Of a DNA stretch of 64,000 bases, positions 43,935 through 54,394 are shown piece by piece. Origin of the DNA: Hsuehochloa calcarea (taxonomy: Eukaryota; Streptophyta; Magnoliopsida; Poales; Poaceae); contig CM070594.1 of assembly GCA_036346395.1 (NCBI GenBank), positions 23,841,385-23,905,384 of the forward strand. The letters are read 5' to 3'. The first letter of the stretch is position 1. Each line of letters begins with the position of its first letter. The position numbers and the translations under genes were made by a program. Below the pieces are notes generated by a model. That model ran no database searches. It saw nothing but the letters and a program-made list of their open reading frames with translations, and was not told where the DNA came from.

Positions 43935-46900
43935 ATGGATGACCGTCGGTGGATGTACGGGCTATCGTAAGAGGGTCAATACACAAATGAATGGATTGAG
44001 AAGGCCAATGATTTCATGACGAAGGCATTTGCAAATGGACGGCGACATGCCCGTGTCCTGTAGGAAGTGTAAGAACAAGGCAATGAAAACATATGAGGAG
44101 ATGACTAAAGATCTTGTCAACAATGGATTTGTAGAGAACTATACCGGTGGACCATGCATGGTGAACGCCATCGTGCGAGAGAAGAGGTCGTGAGACAACG
44201 GATCGAGGAGTTTGATTCACGAAGCGGGTGGCGAAATGTTAAATGACCATGACATGGCTTTCGATGAAGGAAGTGCGAGCAGAGCGAGCAAAGCGCAAAG
44301 GCGTTTTACGCCATGTTGGATGCGGCACAACAACCCCTTCACGGCGCACCAATGTTTCTAAAGCGGATGCCATTGCACGTCTAATGGTCGTGAAGTCGAT
44401 TTAAATTGGAGTAGAGAATCCTTCGATCAACTGTTGACAGTAGTTGGCACCCTACTTCCGGATGATCACGTTCTGCCAAAGAACACGTATGAGTCAAATA
44501 AAATCCTTCGTGCACTCAAGATGTCGTGCGGCGGATACATGCTTGTCCGAACGGATGCATCTTATTCGAGGAGAACATCGCGGCGATAAGTCTTGTCCAA
44601 GTGTAAGGCATCTAGGTACATTGAGTTAGAATCGGTGATGGTCGGAAGACGCAAACAAAAGTTGGCGCAAAGATCACGAGGTACCTTCCTTTCATACCGA
44701 GGATCCAACGGCTTTTCATGAGCGAGGAATCCGCAAAGCGGATGACGTGGCACAAAAGCGACGCCGATACAGCGACAAGATGATACATCCGTCCGATGGT
44801 GAATCATGGAAAAGCTTCGATCGAAGCATACCGACAAAGCCGACGAGGCTCGTAATGTACGCATTGCGGCAATCGATGGGTTCAATCCTTATGGAATGGG
44901 TTCTTCACCATACACATGTTGGCCCGTATTCGTCATCCCTCTCAACCTCCCACCTGGCGTCGCCTTTCAACGGCAAAATATTTTATTGTCACTTATAATT
45001 CCAGGACACCCGGGGGCTAATATGAGTGTGTACATGGAGCCTTTGATAGACGATTTGGTCCGTGCATGGGACGAAGGGGTAGTGACATACGACCGATTCA
45101 CAAAGACAAACTTCAGAATGCATATTTGGTACCATTATTCCATGCATGACTTCCTGGCTTATGGGTTATTTTGTGGCTGGTGTGTTCACACGAAGATGCC
45201 ATGCCCGGTATGCAAGTCAGTTGTGGAGTTCTTTCGGTTGGAGAAGGGGGGCAAGTTTTCTTCGTTTGACAAACATCGACAATTCCTCCCTCTTGACCAC
45301 CCATTCAGGAGAGACAAGAAGAACTTTCGAAAAGGTGTCACAGTGGAAGACTCTGCACCGGAAATGATGACAGGTGCCCAGGTTCTTGAGATGTTAGATG
45401 GTCTTGTGGTCGACAATGAAAAGGGGGGCTTCGTGGGATACGGAAAAGAGCATGCCTGGACACACAAGTCGTGCTTGTGGAAGCTTCCTTACTTTAAGGA
45501 CCTCCTTCTTCCACATAACATTGATGTAATGCACACTGAAAAGAATTTCGCCGAGGCGGTCCTTCACACAATCATGGACTGGGAAAAGTCAAAGGACAAT
45601 GTCAAGGCTAGATTGGATCAAGCAACGCTGTGCGATAGACCAAAGCTAAACATGTTGCCTCCCTTACGCGGGAAGTCATGGAAGAAGCCTAAGGCCGACT
45701 TCGTCCTAACGAGGGCCCAAAAGAAAGAAGTTCTTCAATGGTTCCAATCATTGATGTTCCCTGACGGGTATGCAGCGAATTGGAGGAGGGGTGTGAACTT
45801 AAGTACCATGCGAATCACAGGGCTCAAGAGTCATGATTACCACATATGGATTGAACGCCTTCTTAGGTGATGGTTCGTGGCTATTTTCCTGATCACATCT
45901 GGCGAGTGATGACAGAGTTGAGCATGTTCTTCCGCAAGCTATGTGCTAAGGAGATATCTCGGACCGAGATTGAAGAAATGGAAAGAATAGCCCGGTGTTG
46001 CTCGCAAGTTGAGAAGATCTTTCCCAGGCTTCTTCAATCCGATGCAACATTTGCTCTTGCACCTACCATATGAGGCAAAAATGGGGGGCCCTGTGCATGC
46101 CCGTTGGTGCTATCCAATTGAGCGATGCCTAAAGGTTCTTAGAACAAAATGCAAAAATAAATGCAAAATTGAAGCTTCCTGTGCAGAGGCATCCATTGTG
46201 GAGGAGGTGTCATACTTCACAACAAGATACTATGCCGACAACCTTCCTAACGTGCATAATCCACCCCTCGTTACAATCTTGTCGACAATCATCGACCCTC
46301 ACCTTTTCGAGGGCAACTCGGAAGTGCAAGTGAACCTACCTTGAAGATGTTGAGCCTAGAAGAGTGGCGCTCTATCCATTGTATGTGTTGCGGAACCTTG
46401 AAGAGGTTGGCCGTACATTGCGTAAGTTTTACACAAACTTGTTTCTTTTCTTGTCAATATTTTGCATGCACCCATCCAACCCTCTTGTTAACGGCCGTTC
46501 TGACAAATTTGTTCTCCTCTACCATCGTCCTTCACGGAGGAACCCACGAAGCGGAAGTTGAAACCCTTCTAAGACATGGCGGGAGAACGAAATCCCACTT
46601 TATTTGTTGGTTCAAGGAGGAGGTCTGTTCAATTTCATTTGTTGTTTGTACTTAACTCTCAACTCGACAAATATATAACGAATCATCCTACTTGAACTAG
46701 CAGGCCAAACCGGCGTGTCTATGAGTGCCGAGTTGAGGCAAGTTGCCAATGGATTTGAATTTAGGGTCAAGTCATTCTCGTATGCGATGTCAATGGATAT
46801 CGCTTTCACACAACTCGCACGAGCGAGTCGGCGAATCGAAGAACCACAAATACCGGTGTTTTCACGCCAGGCACAGATGGGTTGGACTACTATGGAATAA

Positions 46901-47361
46901 TTGAAGAAATATACAAACTCAAGTTTCCTGGTTGTGTACCTCTTCGTCCTGTCATATTCAAATGCCATTGGTTTGATCCCAAAGAAGTGATAAAGACCCC
47001 GAGCTTGGGTTAGTCGAAGTTCTAAAGTCATCCGTCTTGCTAGGAGAGCGTGTACATTGTGGCCCAACAGGCCACGCAAGTTTATTATCTCTCATACCCG
47101 TGCCAAACCAAAGACCGTCTTAAGGCGTATGATGTGGTGTACAAGGTATCGCCGCATGGTAAAGTACCCGTCCCAAACGATGATGATTATAACATCGATG
47201 CAAACACATATGACGGAGAGTTCTTTCAAGAAGAAGGATTAGATGGGAGTTTTGAGATTGTCTTAGATGTAGATCTCTTAATGGAAGTAGACAATGATAC
47301 GGTCATTGTTGGCGGGGATGATGGAGAGGAGGTTCACAGCGAAGGACTTGTTATTACTTGA
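43935..47361 (+). pseudogene. TNP2-like CACTA transposase, broken
   Basis: It starts at ATG 43935 with MDDRRWMYG followed by a stop, then EGQYTNEWIEKANDFMTKAF, the transposase-associated N-terminal domain. The core frame at 44806-45868 reads AIDGFNPYGM, HPGANMSVYMEPLIDDLVRA, CPVCKS and LLPHNIDVMHTEKN, the TNP2 catalytic region with Asp residues. A one-base loss at about 45868 shifts the frame to one starting with VRGYFPDHIW, which continues to 46344 through DUF4218-like text (HLPYEAKMGGPVHARW). After intron-like gaps, DUF4216-like text (DYYGIIEEIYKLKFPG, then FKCHWFDP) and an acidic C-terminus (47050-47361, YYLSYPCQTKDRL) complete it. Stops in the N-terminal part and these shifts make it inactive. 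Confidence 0.85.
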
Positions 47362-47520
47362 GCAACACCATTGAGCGGTGTCGCTAGTGATGAGACTTTG
47401 AGAGACGATCATAATTACGTCGACAATAGCGATGATGAGATTTTTGGCCCACCTATCAATGATCTTGATGATTATTTCTAGTACATGTAAGATCTGTAGT
47501 ACTTATGGCAATTTCATAGA

Positions 47521-47690
47521 TGTATGATACATTTACTTATTTTGCATCTCTTTTATACATGTATGATACATTTACTTATTTTGCATCTCTTTTATACATG
47601 TACGATACATTTACTTATTTTGCATCTCTTTTATACATGTATGATACATTTACTTTTGTATATGCGTACTGATAGTTTATTCTTTTTGTT
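47521..47690. repeat. 39-bp minisatellite inside the CACTA element
   Basis: Four copies of a 39-bp unit start at 47521, 47560, 47599 and 47638. Each begins TGTATGATACATTTACTTAT, and the fourth is partial. The unit length is a multiple of three, so a chance open frame with repeats of 13 hydrophobic residues runs through it. It sits between the two transposon genes. Confidence 0.9.
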
Positions 47691-47698
47691 GCAGGTGA

Positions 47699-49752
47699 TT
47701 GATGGTGGGCGGTGGAATCAGGAAGATTAGGTCGGTTATGACCTTACTGGCTGGTGGCGAGGGGTCCAGCCAGGGTGGAGGAGGAGGGCGTGCACAGATC
47801 GAGGTGGGCGTGCCCGGGGAGGAGGAGGAGGACGCACGGCGAGGCGTGCCTGAGGAGGAGGAGGAGGACGGCGGCGAGGGCAGCGAGGCGTCGAGCCGAC
47901 ACCTCCTCCACAGGCGGCGGCAGCGAGTTCGTGAGCGGCCACGGAGGAGGATGAGGAGGAGGAGGAGACCAGGGAGGAGATAGCGGAGGCAGTGGAGGAG
48001 GCACGGAGGAGGATGAGGCCGAGCGGGCTGAGCGCGAGGAGGATGCCGACTTTGTGGCCAGAGGAAAATGGGGTGCCTACGGTTTGGCTGCGAGGGTCGT
48101 CGCGCCTCCCAGACTTACCCATACAGAGACGGCCAGTGATTCGACCCTCCGGAACTAAGTAAGTAATTTTTGCATGTTAACACTACTTCACAGGTTTTTA
48201 AGTTATAACAGAAACTAATATTCAATCTCAATAACTTTGTGCGAGGATTGGGAAATGGTGATCCAGTCACTCTCGTAGTAAAGCGGGATCTGGGTCTTAC
48301 ATGTGGAGGCAAACTACCCGGGATGGTGAGGATCGATGGTGTTGTGCAGCCCGCCATGAAGTGGTCCCAGCAGCACGCCGCTAGCGATCGACCGATCGGT
48401 GGCGGGTGTTATAACAAACAAGGCCGGCCGGGTGATGAAAGAGGCGTAGATGCGTGTTCATCGCACTATCTTGATAATAACATCACATTAATTGTATATT
48501 ATCGACTTTATTTGCTTGTAGGATTACTACACCTTGGCGGAGGGAGTGCGTAGGGAGGGCGCGGATGGCGTGGTGAGCAGTGCCGTGTTCACCGAGTGCG
48601 GACCTCTTCTACGAGACAAAGCTCTGTGCGTAAGAATTTACCATGCCCGCAGAGGACACAGAGTCACCAGAGCGCAGCGGTGCACGCCACGACTAAGGAG
48701 CAATACTTGACGGTAAACATGAGATTACATCGTCTGCGATTAATTGTAATGAAATTGATTTATGATTTGTCATGTGCTCGTATGCGTGCGGTGCCTCTGC
48801 TTGGTGTGCGGGGATGGACAAGCTATTTGGGAGGCCATTGTGGACAAGTGGTTGAGTGAGGAGTACGAGCAATATCACACCGTGCGCTCACGTTGCCGTG
48901 CGATGATGCGAGGTTCCTCGCACAAACAAGGCCCCACTACCCTTAAGGAATATGCGGCCCGGATATGTACGCAGATTTCATTTCGTTGTTGCTATGCAAA
49001 CTTCTGAATGCATAATATCTTATTGTTGTGCTTCTTCCTGCAGACGCGGTTCCACCCCGACCAGGAGTGCGCCTCGTTCAAGGCATATGCCTTGTCACAC
49101 AAGGGCAAGGCAAAGGACCCCGACCTCGTCTACAACGCGGAGGACCCGCCGAGGCATACAAAGAACCGGCGTGCACAGCGCCTCAACGAGTACACGGCGA
49201 TGGCGAGAGATCCATGGGTCGAAATTTGATCCGAGCACCGCCCGACCTCGAGGTGACATCGTCATGAGGTTGGGACGGGTAAGCCACACGGGCGGTACTA
49301 TATGGGCAATGACACCATAGACACGGCCAACACTCGGACACTCGCCCAGATTATAGCCCGGAGCACGAGTTCGAGTCCGGCCATACGCCCACGCTCACAG
49401 CCCCAGGTGGTAGCACTCCAGGTTAGTTCTGTTGCATTCGTTGTCCATTCATTTTCTACTCGTTCTTTATTTGCATTCTAACTATGTGATAAATAATTGT
49501 AGGCCCAGTTGAAGCCTGCAGAGTCACAAAGCAAGCCTCACAGAGCGCGGCTTCAGGCCCTCCGGTTGTCGCACCCAGCCGAGTTGGCACAGAGAGAGGC
49601 GCGAGTGCGAGCCCGGCTTGAGGCCTTCCAAGAGCGCACAACGATAGTGCGAGTACATGGCCCGTTTTCTCGAGCATGGGCGGCCTCCACCGCCTCCGCC
49701 GCCGATGATCTGGTTGGTGCCTCCACCTCCGTGCGGCGGCACTCCTCGTGAG
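47699..49752 (+). pseudogene. Second CACTA ORF, plant En/Spm transposase type, broken
   Basis: A Gly/Arg/Glu-rich low-complexity head (about 47760-48010) leads to LPDLPIQRRPVIRPSG near 48110. Then follow shifted pieces with the text YYTLAEGVRREG, GDGQAIWEAIVDKWLSEEYE, and TTLKEYAARI. Next come ECASFKAYALSHKGKAKDPD and ENTA-type text (RRAQRLNEYTAMARDPW), and a C-terminal helix (HPAELAQREARVRARLEAFQ). These match the plant transposase family found beside TNP2 in CACTA elements, by remembered pattern. Introns probably separate the pieces (AG before 49044, 49502). Stops in every frame indicate decay or unresolved splicing. Confidence 0.6.
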
Positions 49753-50239
49753 TCACTTAGATGCACTCTTCACTTTTGTGTCATATAGAGCTACCTTGAC
49801 TTATACCTTAGTTTGACCTACCATAGCTTAGACCTTAGAATTTGCTTTGATCCGGATAACTCACATGTGCAATCTCATTCTAGGGACCTTCTACATTTGG
49901 ATCGAACAACGATATGCGAGGTGATCAAGACATGGACTTGACTCGTTTCTCCATGAGCCTCCGACCATGTGACGAGCCATCCGACCTTGTTTGATGGGTT
50001 TGTATGTTGAACTGTGGACTTGGTTGAACTTTGTGGACTTTGGACATATGTTGATGGTGTTTGTGGACTTTGCATGGTGCTTGTCGACATATGTTGGTTA
50101 TTGTGAGTGGATGTGACATTTGTGGACATATATGTGATATATATTGCCTATCTGTCATGTTATTATAATTTCCTGTGATTTTGTTGCTCATTGTGACTGG
50201 ATATGCACTGAAACAAACAAAAAAAAATTCTGTGCACAT

Positions 50240-50840
50240 ATTTTACCGAGTGTTACACTCGGTAAAACAGAGTTTTACCGAGTGTAGCACTCGGTAAAAC
50301 AGCGAACAGAACCAATTTGGTTCTGATTCTGTGCATTTTGCCGAGTGTGCCATTTTTTACCGAGTGCGGAGTCCCCACTCGGAAATATTTGACTACTTTT
50401 TACCGAGTGGGAACACTCGGTAAACATTATTCCTGAAGTTTATTTGCGGAATTGTTTTAATCACGAAAATGGTTATTCTTTTACCGAGTGTTAGGAGCGA
50501 CACTCGGTAAATATTATTCAAAAAATTTATTTCCGGAATTGTTTTAATCACGAAATGCTAATTTATTTACCGAGTGCTGCTAGTGACACTCGGTAAACCT
50601 CGCCGTTAACGGTTAGTTTGGAGGCTGACGACCGTCAAGTCATAATTGTTTACCGAGTGTCATTGTAGCACTCGGTAAATCTATGCCCGAGTCTTGCCGA
50701 TATGAGACACTCGGTAAAATAACTTCACCGAGTCGTTGTTTGCCGAGTCCACTTTACCGAGTGTGGCACTCGGTAAACAATTTACCGAGTGTGTATCACT
50801 ATTTGCCGAGTGTTACGCACACTCGGTAAATAAAAAGTAT
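50240..50840. repeat. Right subterminal repeat array of the CACTA element
   Basis: Dense copies of TTTACCGAGTG and CACTCGGTAAA, many as adjacent inverted pairs, run up to the right terminus. Two longer stretches (TTTCCGGAATTG/TTTGCGGAATTG followed by TTTTAATCACGAAA) also repeat at about 50440-50470 and 50530-50555. Confidence 0.9.
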
Positions 50841-51251
50841 CCCGTAGTGATTATCCGTTTCTGATCCGAAACCATCATGTATCCATCCCGACGGTACCAT
50901 GTCCGAAACTCCGTATTCATATTTGTATCCGTCCTTACCGTATTCGACTCCAAATCTGGGGAAATAATGTGGGTTGAGATATGGTACGAGCAATATTCGT
51001 CCGAAAATGTGGGTTGAGATACAGAACCCAAATAAAATAGTTTTGAATTTAATTGAAGTTTAGATTAATCACATTTAATCATTTTAGTTTTTAAAAATTC
51101 AAATTAAGCTTTGACTTAAACTAAGAAATTTCAAATGTTTATTTTTATTTTTAAATGCTTCAAAAGAACTTCAAATTTCGGATGTTACGGTTGAGATACG
51201 GTACAAGTAATATCCGTCCGAATCTGACCCGATTGCACCCCTGTAGTTAAC

Positions 51252-52040
51252 TAAGTCTTAAGACAGTCAGAATGACCAGATGTTCACGTGACACCATGTT
51301 GCGTTCTTAAGATGTAGTCACGATACGCATTCGACATGAACAATGTTGATATCACATGCAGTCAAAAAATCATGAACGATGTTGAATAGTCCGGTCTAGT
51401 GACCAAAGTCTCAAAAGATAGCTAGATCATGGGCTATGTTGAGATGACTCATGCGCGCGTCATCCCAAGCAGTACCGTTCTGCAGCTAGATTACACTCAT
51501 CAGCTGACAACAATAGCAAGTAGCAACCAGTATCTGTTTTGTTCATCAGCTAGATTGGCAGGCAATGGTCCGTTTTGTTCGGCGCTCCATGCATGCTTGA
51601 CTGATCCTCATGGGGACCATCCACTAATGGAGATGGATGTTGCAACGACAGATCATCTCATCTCCAGAAGCAAATGCGCAGAACATTTAAATCTAATAAA
51701 AGTTCCTTTTGATTGCATGGGTACGTGCATGCACCGCAGGGTTATAGGGTCACAATGCACTAACTTTTCACGACAAGAATCGTGCAATGCCTCATTTTAT
51801 CTCTTTTTTTAAAATAATATTATTTTAAAAGAAAATTTAAAATAAATAGCTATTTTTTTAACAAAACTAGGCTACTCTCGCCATTAAAAATGGTGTTCTA
51901 AATAGCGGCAATAGCATAGGCAATGGCAACAGAGCCTAGAACAATATAGAAGGGTCCCTGTCGTCAGCTGAAATGGCGATAGGGCCATATCGCCACTCCA
52001 ACTAGCGATAAGATGAAGAATCTATACCCACCATTATCAG
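51252..52040. other. Intergenic stretch after the hAT element
   Basis: No gene is supported. Bases 51880-52010 contain several GGCGATA/ATCGCC(A/T) strings and GGCAATAGC-type repeats that could be a fragment of a DNA transposon, not assigned. Confidence 0.45.
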
Positions 52041-52144
52041 TTAATGGAGTATTTTGCTAATTAATTACAATTGTCATGCGGACTAACATTTTCCATTAGT
52101 TAGTGAAATAGGTTGAGTTCCATGATGATGAAGACTTCAGATGG

Positions 52145-52405
52145 CATCATGAGTTGATTGTCATCAAGTTAAGATTTAAGAAGAGCAAGCATCATGTGTT
52201 GATGCATATTAAGATCTCGAAGAGGAGATGATCATGCGTTGATCATCAAGTCAAGAGAAGACTCATCATGTGTTGATGGAGGGCAAGTGAAGAAGATCAT
52301 CATGTGTTGATGATATACAAGTCAAGATTCGGGATGAAGGATGTCATCATGTGTTGATAAGTATCAAGACAAAACCCCGAAGTGAAGAAGATCATCATGT
52401 GTTGA
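52145..52405. repeat. Seven-copy CATCATGTGTTGAT array
   Basis: The 14-mer CATCATG(T/A/C)GTTGAT begins near 52145, 52190, 52230, 52264, 52298, 52345 and 52393. Spacing varies from 34 to 48 bp, and copies are mostly followed by CAAG(T)(C/A)AAG. Confidence 0.75.
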
Positions 52406-52975
52406 TAATATTCAAGTCAAGAACCCGGATTTGAAGTGAAGATGCGTGTTATCAAGCTTCAAGAGGACACTCAAGGCAAAGGTATGACTAGCTAGGGCAA
52501 AGGATGTGTTCTTGGTCTTTTACCAGTCTCAGTATTTTGGTGTAGTGACTGGATTGCTAGTATAGATTGCCATACTATTAAGAGGGGTCTCGACTAGTAG
52601 TTTGAGTTAGTCATATGTTGATAGCTCGTTTTACTTGCTTTAGCCCTTGTAGCATGTTGCCAATATTTATGAATGTGTTTTGCAAAGAGTTAAGGCTCAT
52701 GCATAATCCTTGTAGCATGTGACTTTAGTTGGTGAATATATTTTGCAAACAGTTTAACTCCATATACCCTATTCCTTGTGGTGTGATTCTAAAAGTTGAC
52801 AAATGTGTTTTGTAACTTGTTGAGAATATTGTATTTATCCCTTGTTTGCATCGCACATCAATAGACAAATGTGTTATAAAAATTAAGTTGGAAGCGTAGT
52901 GCAATACCTATTTTCAGCCTTGTTGGCAGTGGGTGGCCTGACCGCCCATGTTGACTGATCTGACCGGTGGGACCC

Positions 52976-53175
52976 CGCTCTGACCGCCATGTATTGGCCG
53001 GTCTGACCGGACCTCCTAGTCAAGTGACCCGGTCAGCTTTTTTCAGAAGATGTGTTTTTCTGGTCGTGGGTGGCTCCTGTGTGGAGCGGTCAGACCGCCA
53101 TGCGTTGGCCGGTCTGATCGTACCTTCGGGTCAACTGACTCGGTCAGCTTTTTCCAGAGAATGTGTTTTTCTGGG
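52976..53175. repeat. 111-bp tandem repeat with GGTCTGACCGG motifs
   Basis: Two units starting at 52983 and 53094 share ACCGCCATG, TTGGCCGGTCTGA, CGGTCAGCTTTTT and ATGTGTTTTTCTGG with a constant 111-bp offset. GGTCTGACCG is itself an inverted-repeat-like motif and occurs further downstream near 53210. Confidence 0.75.
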
Positions 53176-54175
53176 ATAGCTCTTTTCTCTGTTGAGTGGT
53201 CTGACTGCCTCTCTGGCGGTCTGACCGGGCTTGTCCGGTCTGAGAAGTCCTTGTGAGGGTTGTCGACCCAGCTGTGTGTCCAATGACTAGTTTTATAGCC
53301 GTTGGAGCATGGGCGGTATGACTGTCCATTGGTTGGTGGTTAGACTGGGTTTCGTTGATTTTCAGCAGATTCTCTTCCAAACGATTAGTTTTTGTGTGTG
53401 GGCTATAAACACTCACCTTGGCCGGGTGTGGGAGAGGTTCCTGGTGCTATATCCTTCGCTTGACCAAAGAGCAAGCCCTCTACACTCTTATGTTCATGTG
53501 TTGCACTTAGTGAGCTTAGAGAGTGAAACCCTAGTGCATGTGTTGCGTTAGGTAGTAGATTGTGTATCCATTGAGCTTAGACACTTGATTCGTTCAAGTG
53601 AGTATCTCCGACTTGTTACTCTTGGTGTTTGTCGACACCTAGACGGCTTGGAGGAGTTGCATCGGTGATCTTCTCAAGGAAGGTTGTGAGAAGACCCGAG
53701 CGGTTGTGAGTTGTTTGGTGCTCGCCATCTCCGGAGTGGAGGAAGAGCAACCCTGAGTGGATCGAGGTGTTGGTTCGTGTTGGAGCCGGTCTAAGTGGTT
53801 GTACTTACCTTAGAGGTGTTGGCTCAAGTGTGGAGCCGGTCGACTTTGGTTGAGCTTACCTCAACGTGGATTAGGGGAGACCAGCAAGTCTCCGAATACT
53901 ATGGTAAAACATCATAGTGTTATTGTGGTTTGTTGTCTTGTGTTTTACTTTGTGCAATTTACATTCCTTGTATTAAATTGCTTACATATCTTTGAATGAT
54001 CGCTATCATTATCAATAGTCTTATATCGTTGGTGCACTTAGTCAAGACTAGTTGATTTTGATTTTAATTGGGTAAACTGAATTGATTTATAATTTCGCAT
54101 AAAACTCGGTTTAGCCAAAAAGTTTTTAAAAACCGCATATTCACCCCCTCTAGTCGGCCTCCTCAATCTTACAAG

Positions 54176-54187
54176 TGGTATCAGAGC
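54176..54187 (+). other. Primer-binding site, initiator Met tRNA type
   Basis: TGGTATCAGAGC is the usual plant copia primer-binding sequence, complementary to the 3' end of initiator methionine tRNA. It fixes the right end of the 5' LTR. Confidence 0.85.
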
Positions 54188-54230
54188 TTGGTCTATTATT
54201 TATTAGGCTTCACCACCTTGCGAGTAAAGC

Positions 54231-54394
54231 ATGACGACTAGTTATATTGTGCACCATGGTGATACACCTCTATTTGATGGCACGAATTATGATATTTGAA
54301 AAATTCGCATTTCTTATTATTTTAAGGCTATGAGCCCTAAAATTTAGAGAATTATAGATGTGAGCTTTTCTCCTCCAAAGGATCCTCTTGCTCT
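54231..54394 (+). pseudogene. Start of copia gag, truncated by the chromovirus insertion
   Basis: The frame begins at an ATG near 54231 with MTTSYIVHHGDTPLFDGTNY, the N-terminus of SIRE-type gag proteins. Two tryptophan positions are stop codons: TGA after NYDI and TAG after MSPKI. It ends at 54394, where another retroelement begins. The remainder of this copia element would lie beyond the nested insertions and is outside the window. Confidence 0.75.

Larger units (their letters stand above)
40076..50849 (+). mobile_element. CACTA (En/Spm) transposon, 10.8 kb
   Basis: The left end CACTACCGGACACTG and the right end, in reverse complement CACTACGGGATACTTTTTAT, carry the defining CACTA start. 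Flanking bases are ATT on both sides (40073-40075 and 50850-50852), the expected 3-bp duplication. Dense arrays of TTTACCGAGTG and its inverse CACTCGGTAAA fill both subterminal regions. Internal genes are a TNP2-like transposase (43935-47361) and a second ORF of the plant En/Spm transposase type (about 47699-49752). Both contain stops or shifts, so the copy is probably not autonomous. Confidence 0.9.
38284..51243 (+). mobile_element. hAT element remnant, split by a CACTA element
   Basis: The ends are TAGGGGGTGCAA on the left and, in reverse complement, CAGGGGTGCAATCGGGTCAG on the right, a hAT-like terminal inverted repeat. The flanking 8-mers are TAGATAAT (38276-38283) and TAGTTAAC (51244-51251), matching at six of eight. 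Eight bases is the hAT duplication size. Inside are a C-terminal transposase fragment (39180-39540) and AT-rich subterminal DNA with TCCG(A/T)-type motifs at both ends. Apart from the 10.8-kb CACTA insert, the hAT DNA is only about 2.2 kb, so most of the transposase has been lost. Confidence 0.65.
52040..54173 (+). repeat. 5' LTR of a SIRE/Maximus-like copia element (left end uncertain)
   Basis: The right end is well placed at TCAATCTTACA (54173), two bases before the primer-binding site. The left end is not determined and 52040 is a guess. The LTR contains two internal tandem-repeat arrays (52145-52405 and 52976-53175). Its length of about 2.1 kb is in the range of LTRs of large copia elements. 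Confidence 0.55.

Noticed and set aside
47521..47730. A 68-codon frame with hydrophobic 13-residue repeats
   Set aside because: The frame follows a 39-bp minisatellite and lies between transposon genes. It is explained by the repeat length.
52145..52405. CRISPR-like array of regularly spaced short repeats
   Set aside because: This is a plant nuclear sequence. The repeats are short and diverged, with uneven spacing, and lie in an LTR.
54176..54187. Possible tRNA gene at the TGGTATCAGAGC string
   Set aside because: It is a 12-base primer-binding site next to an LTR. No cloverleaf can be drawn around it. I found no other tRNA or rRNA gene in the window.
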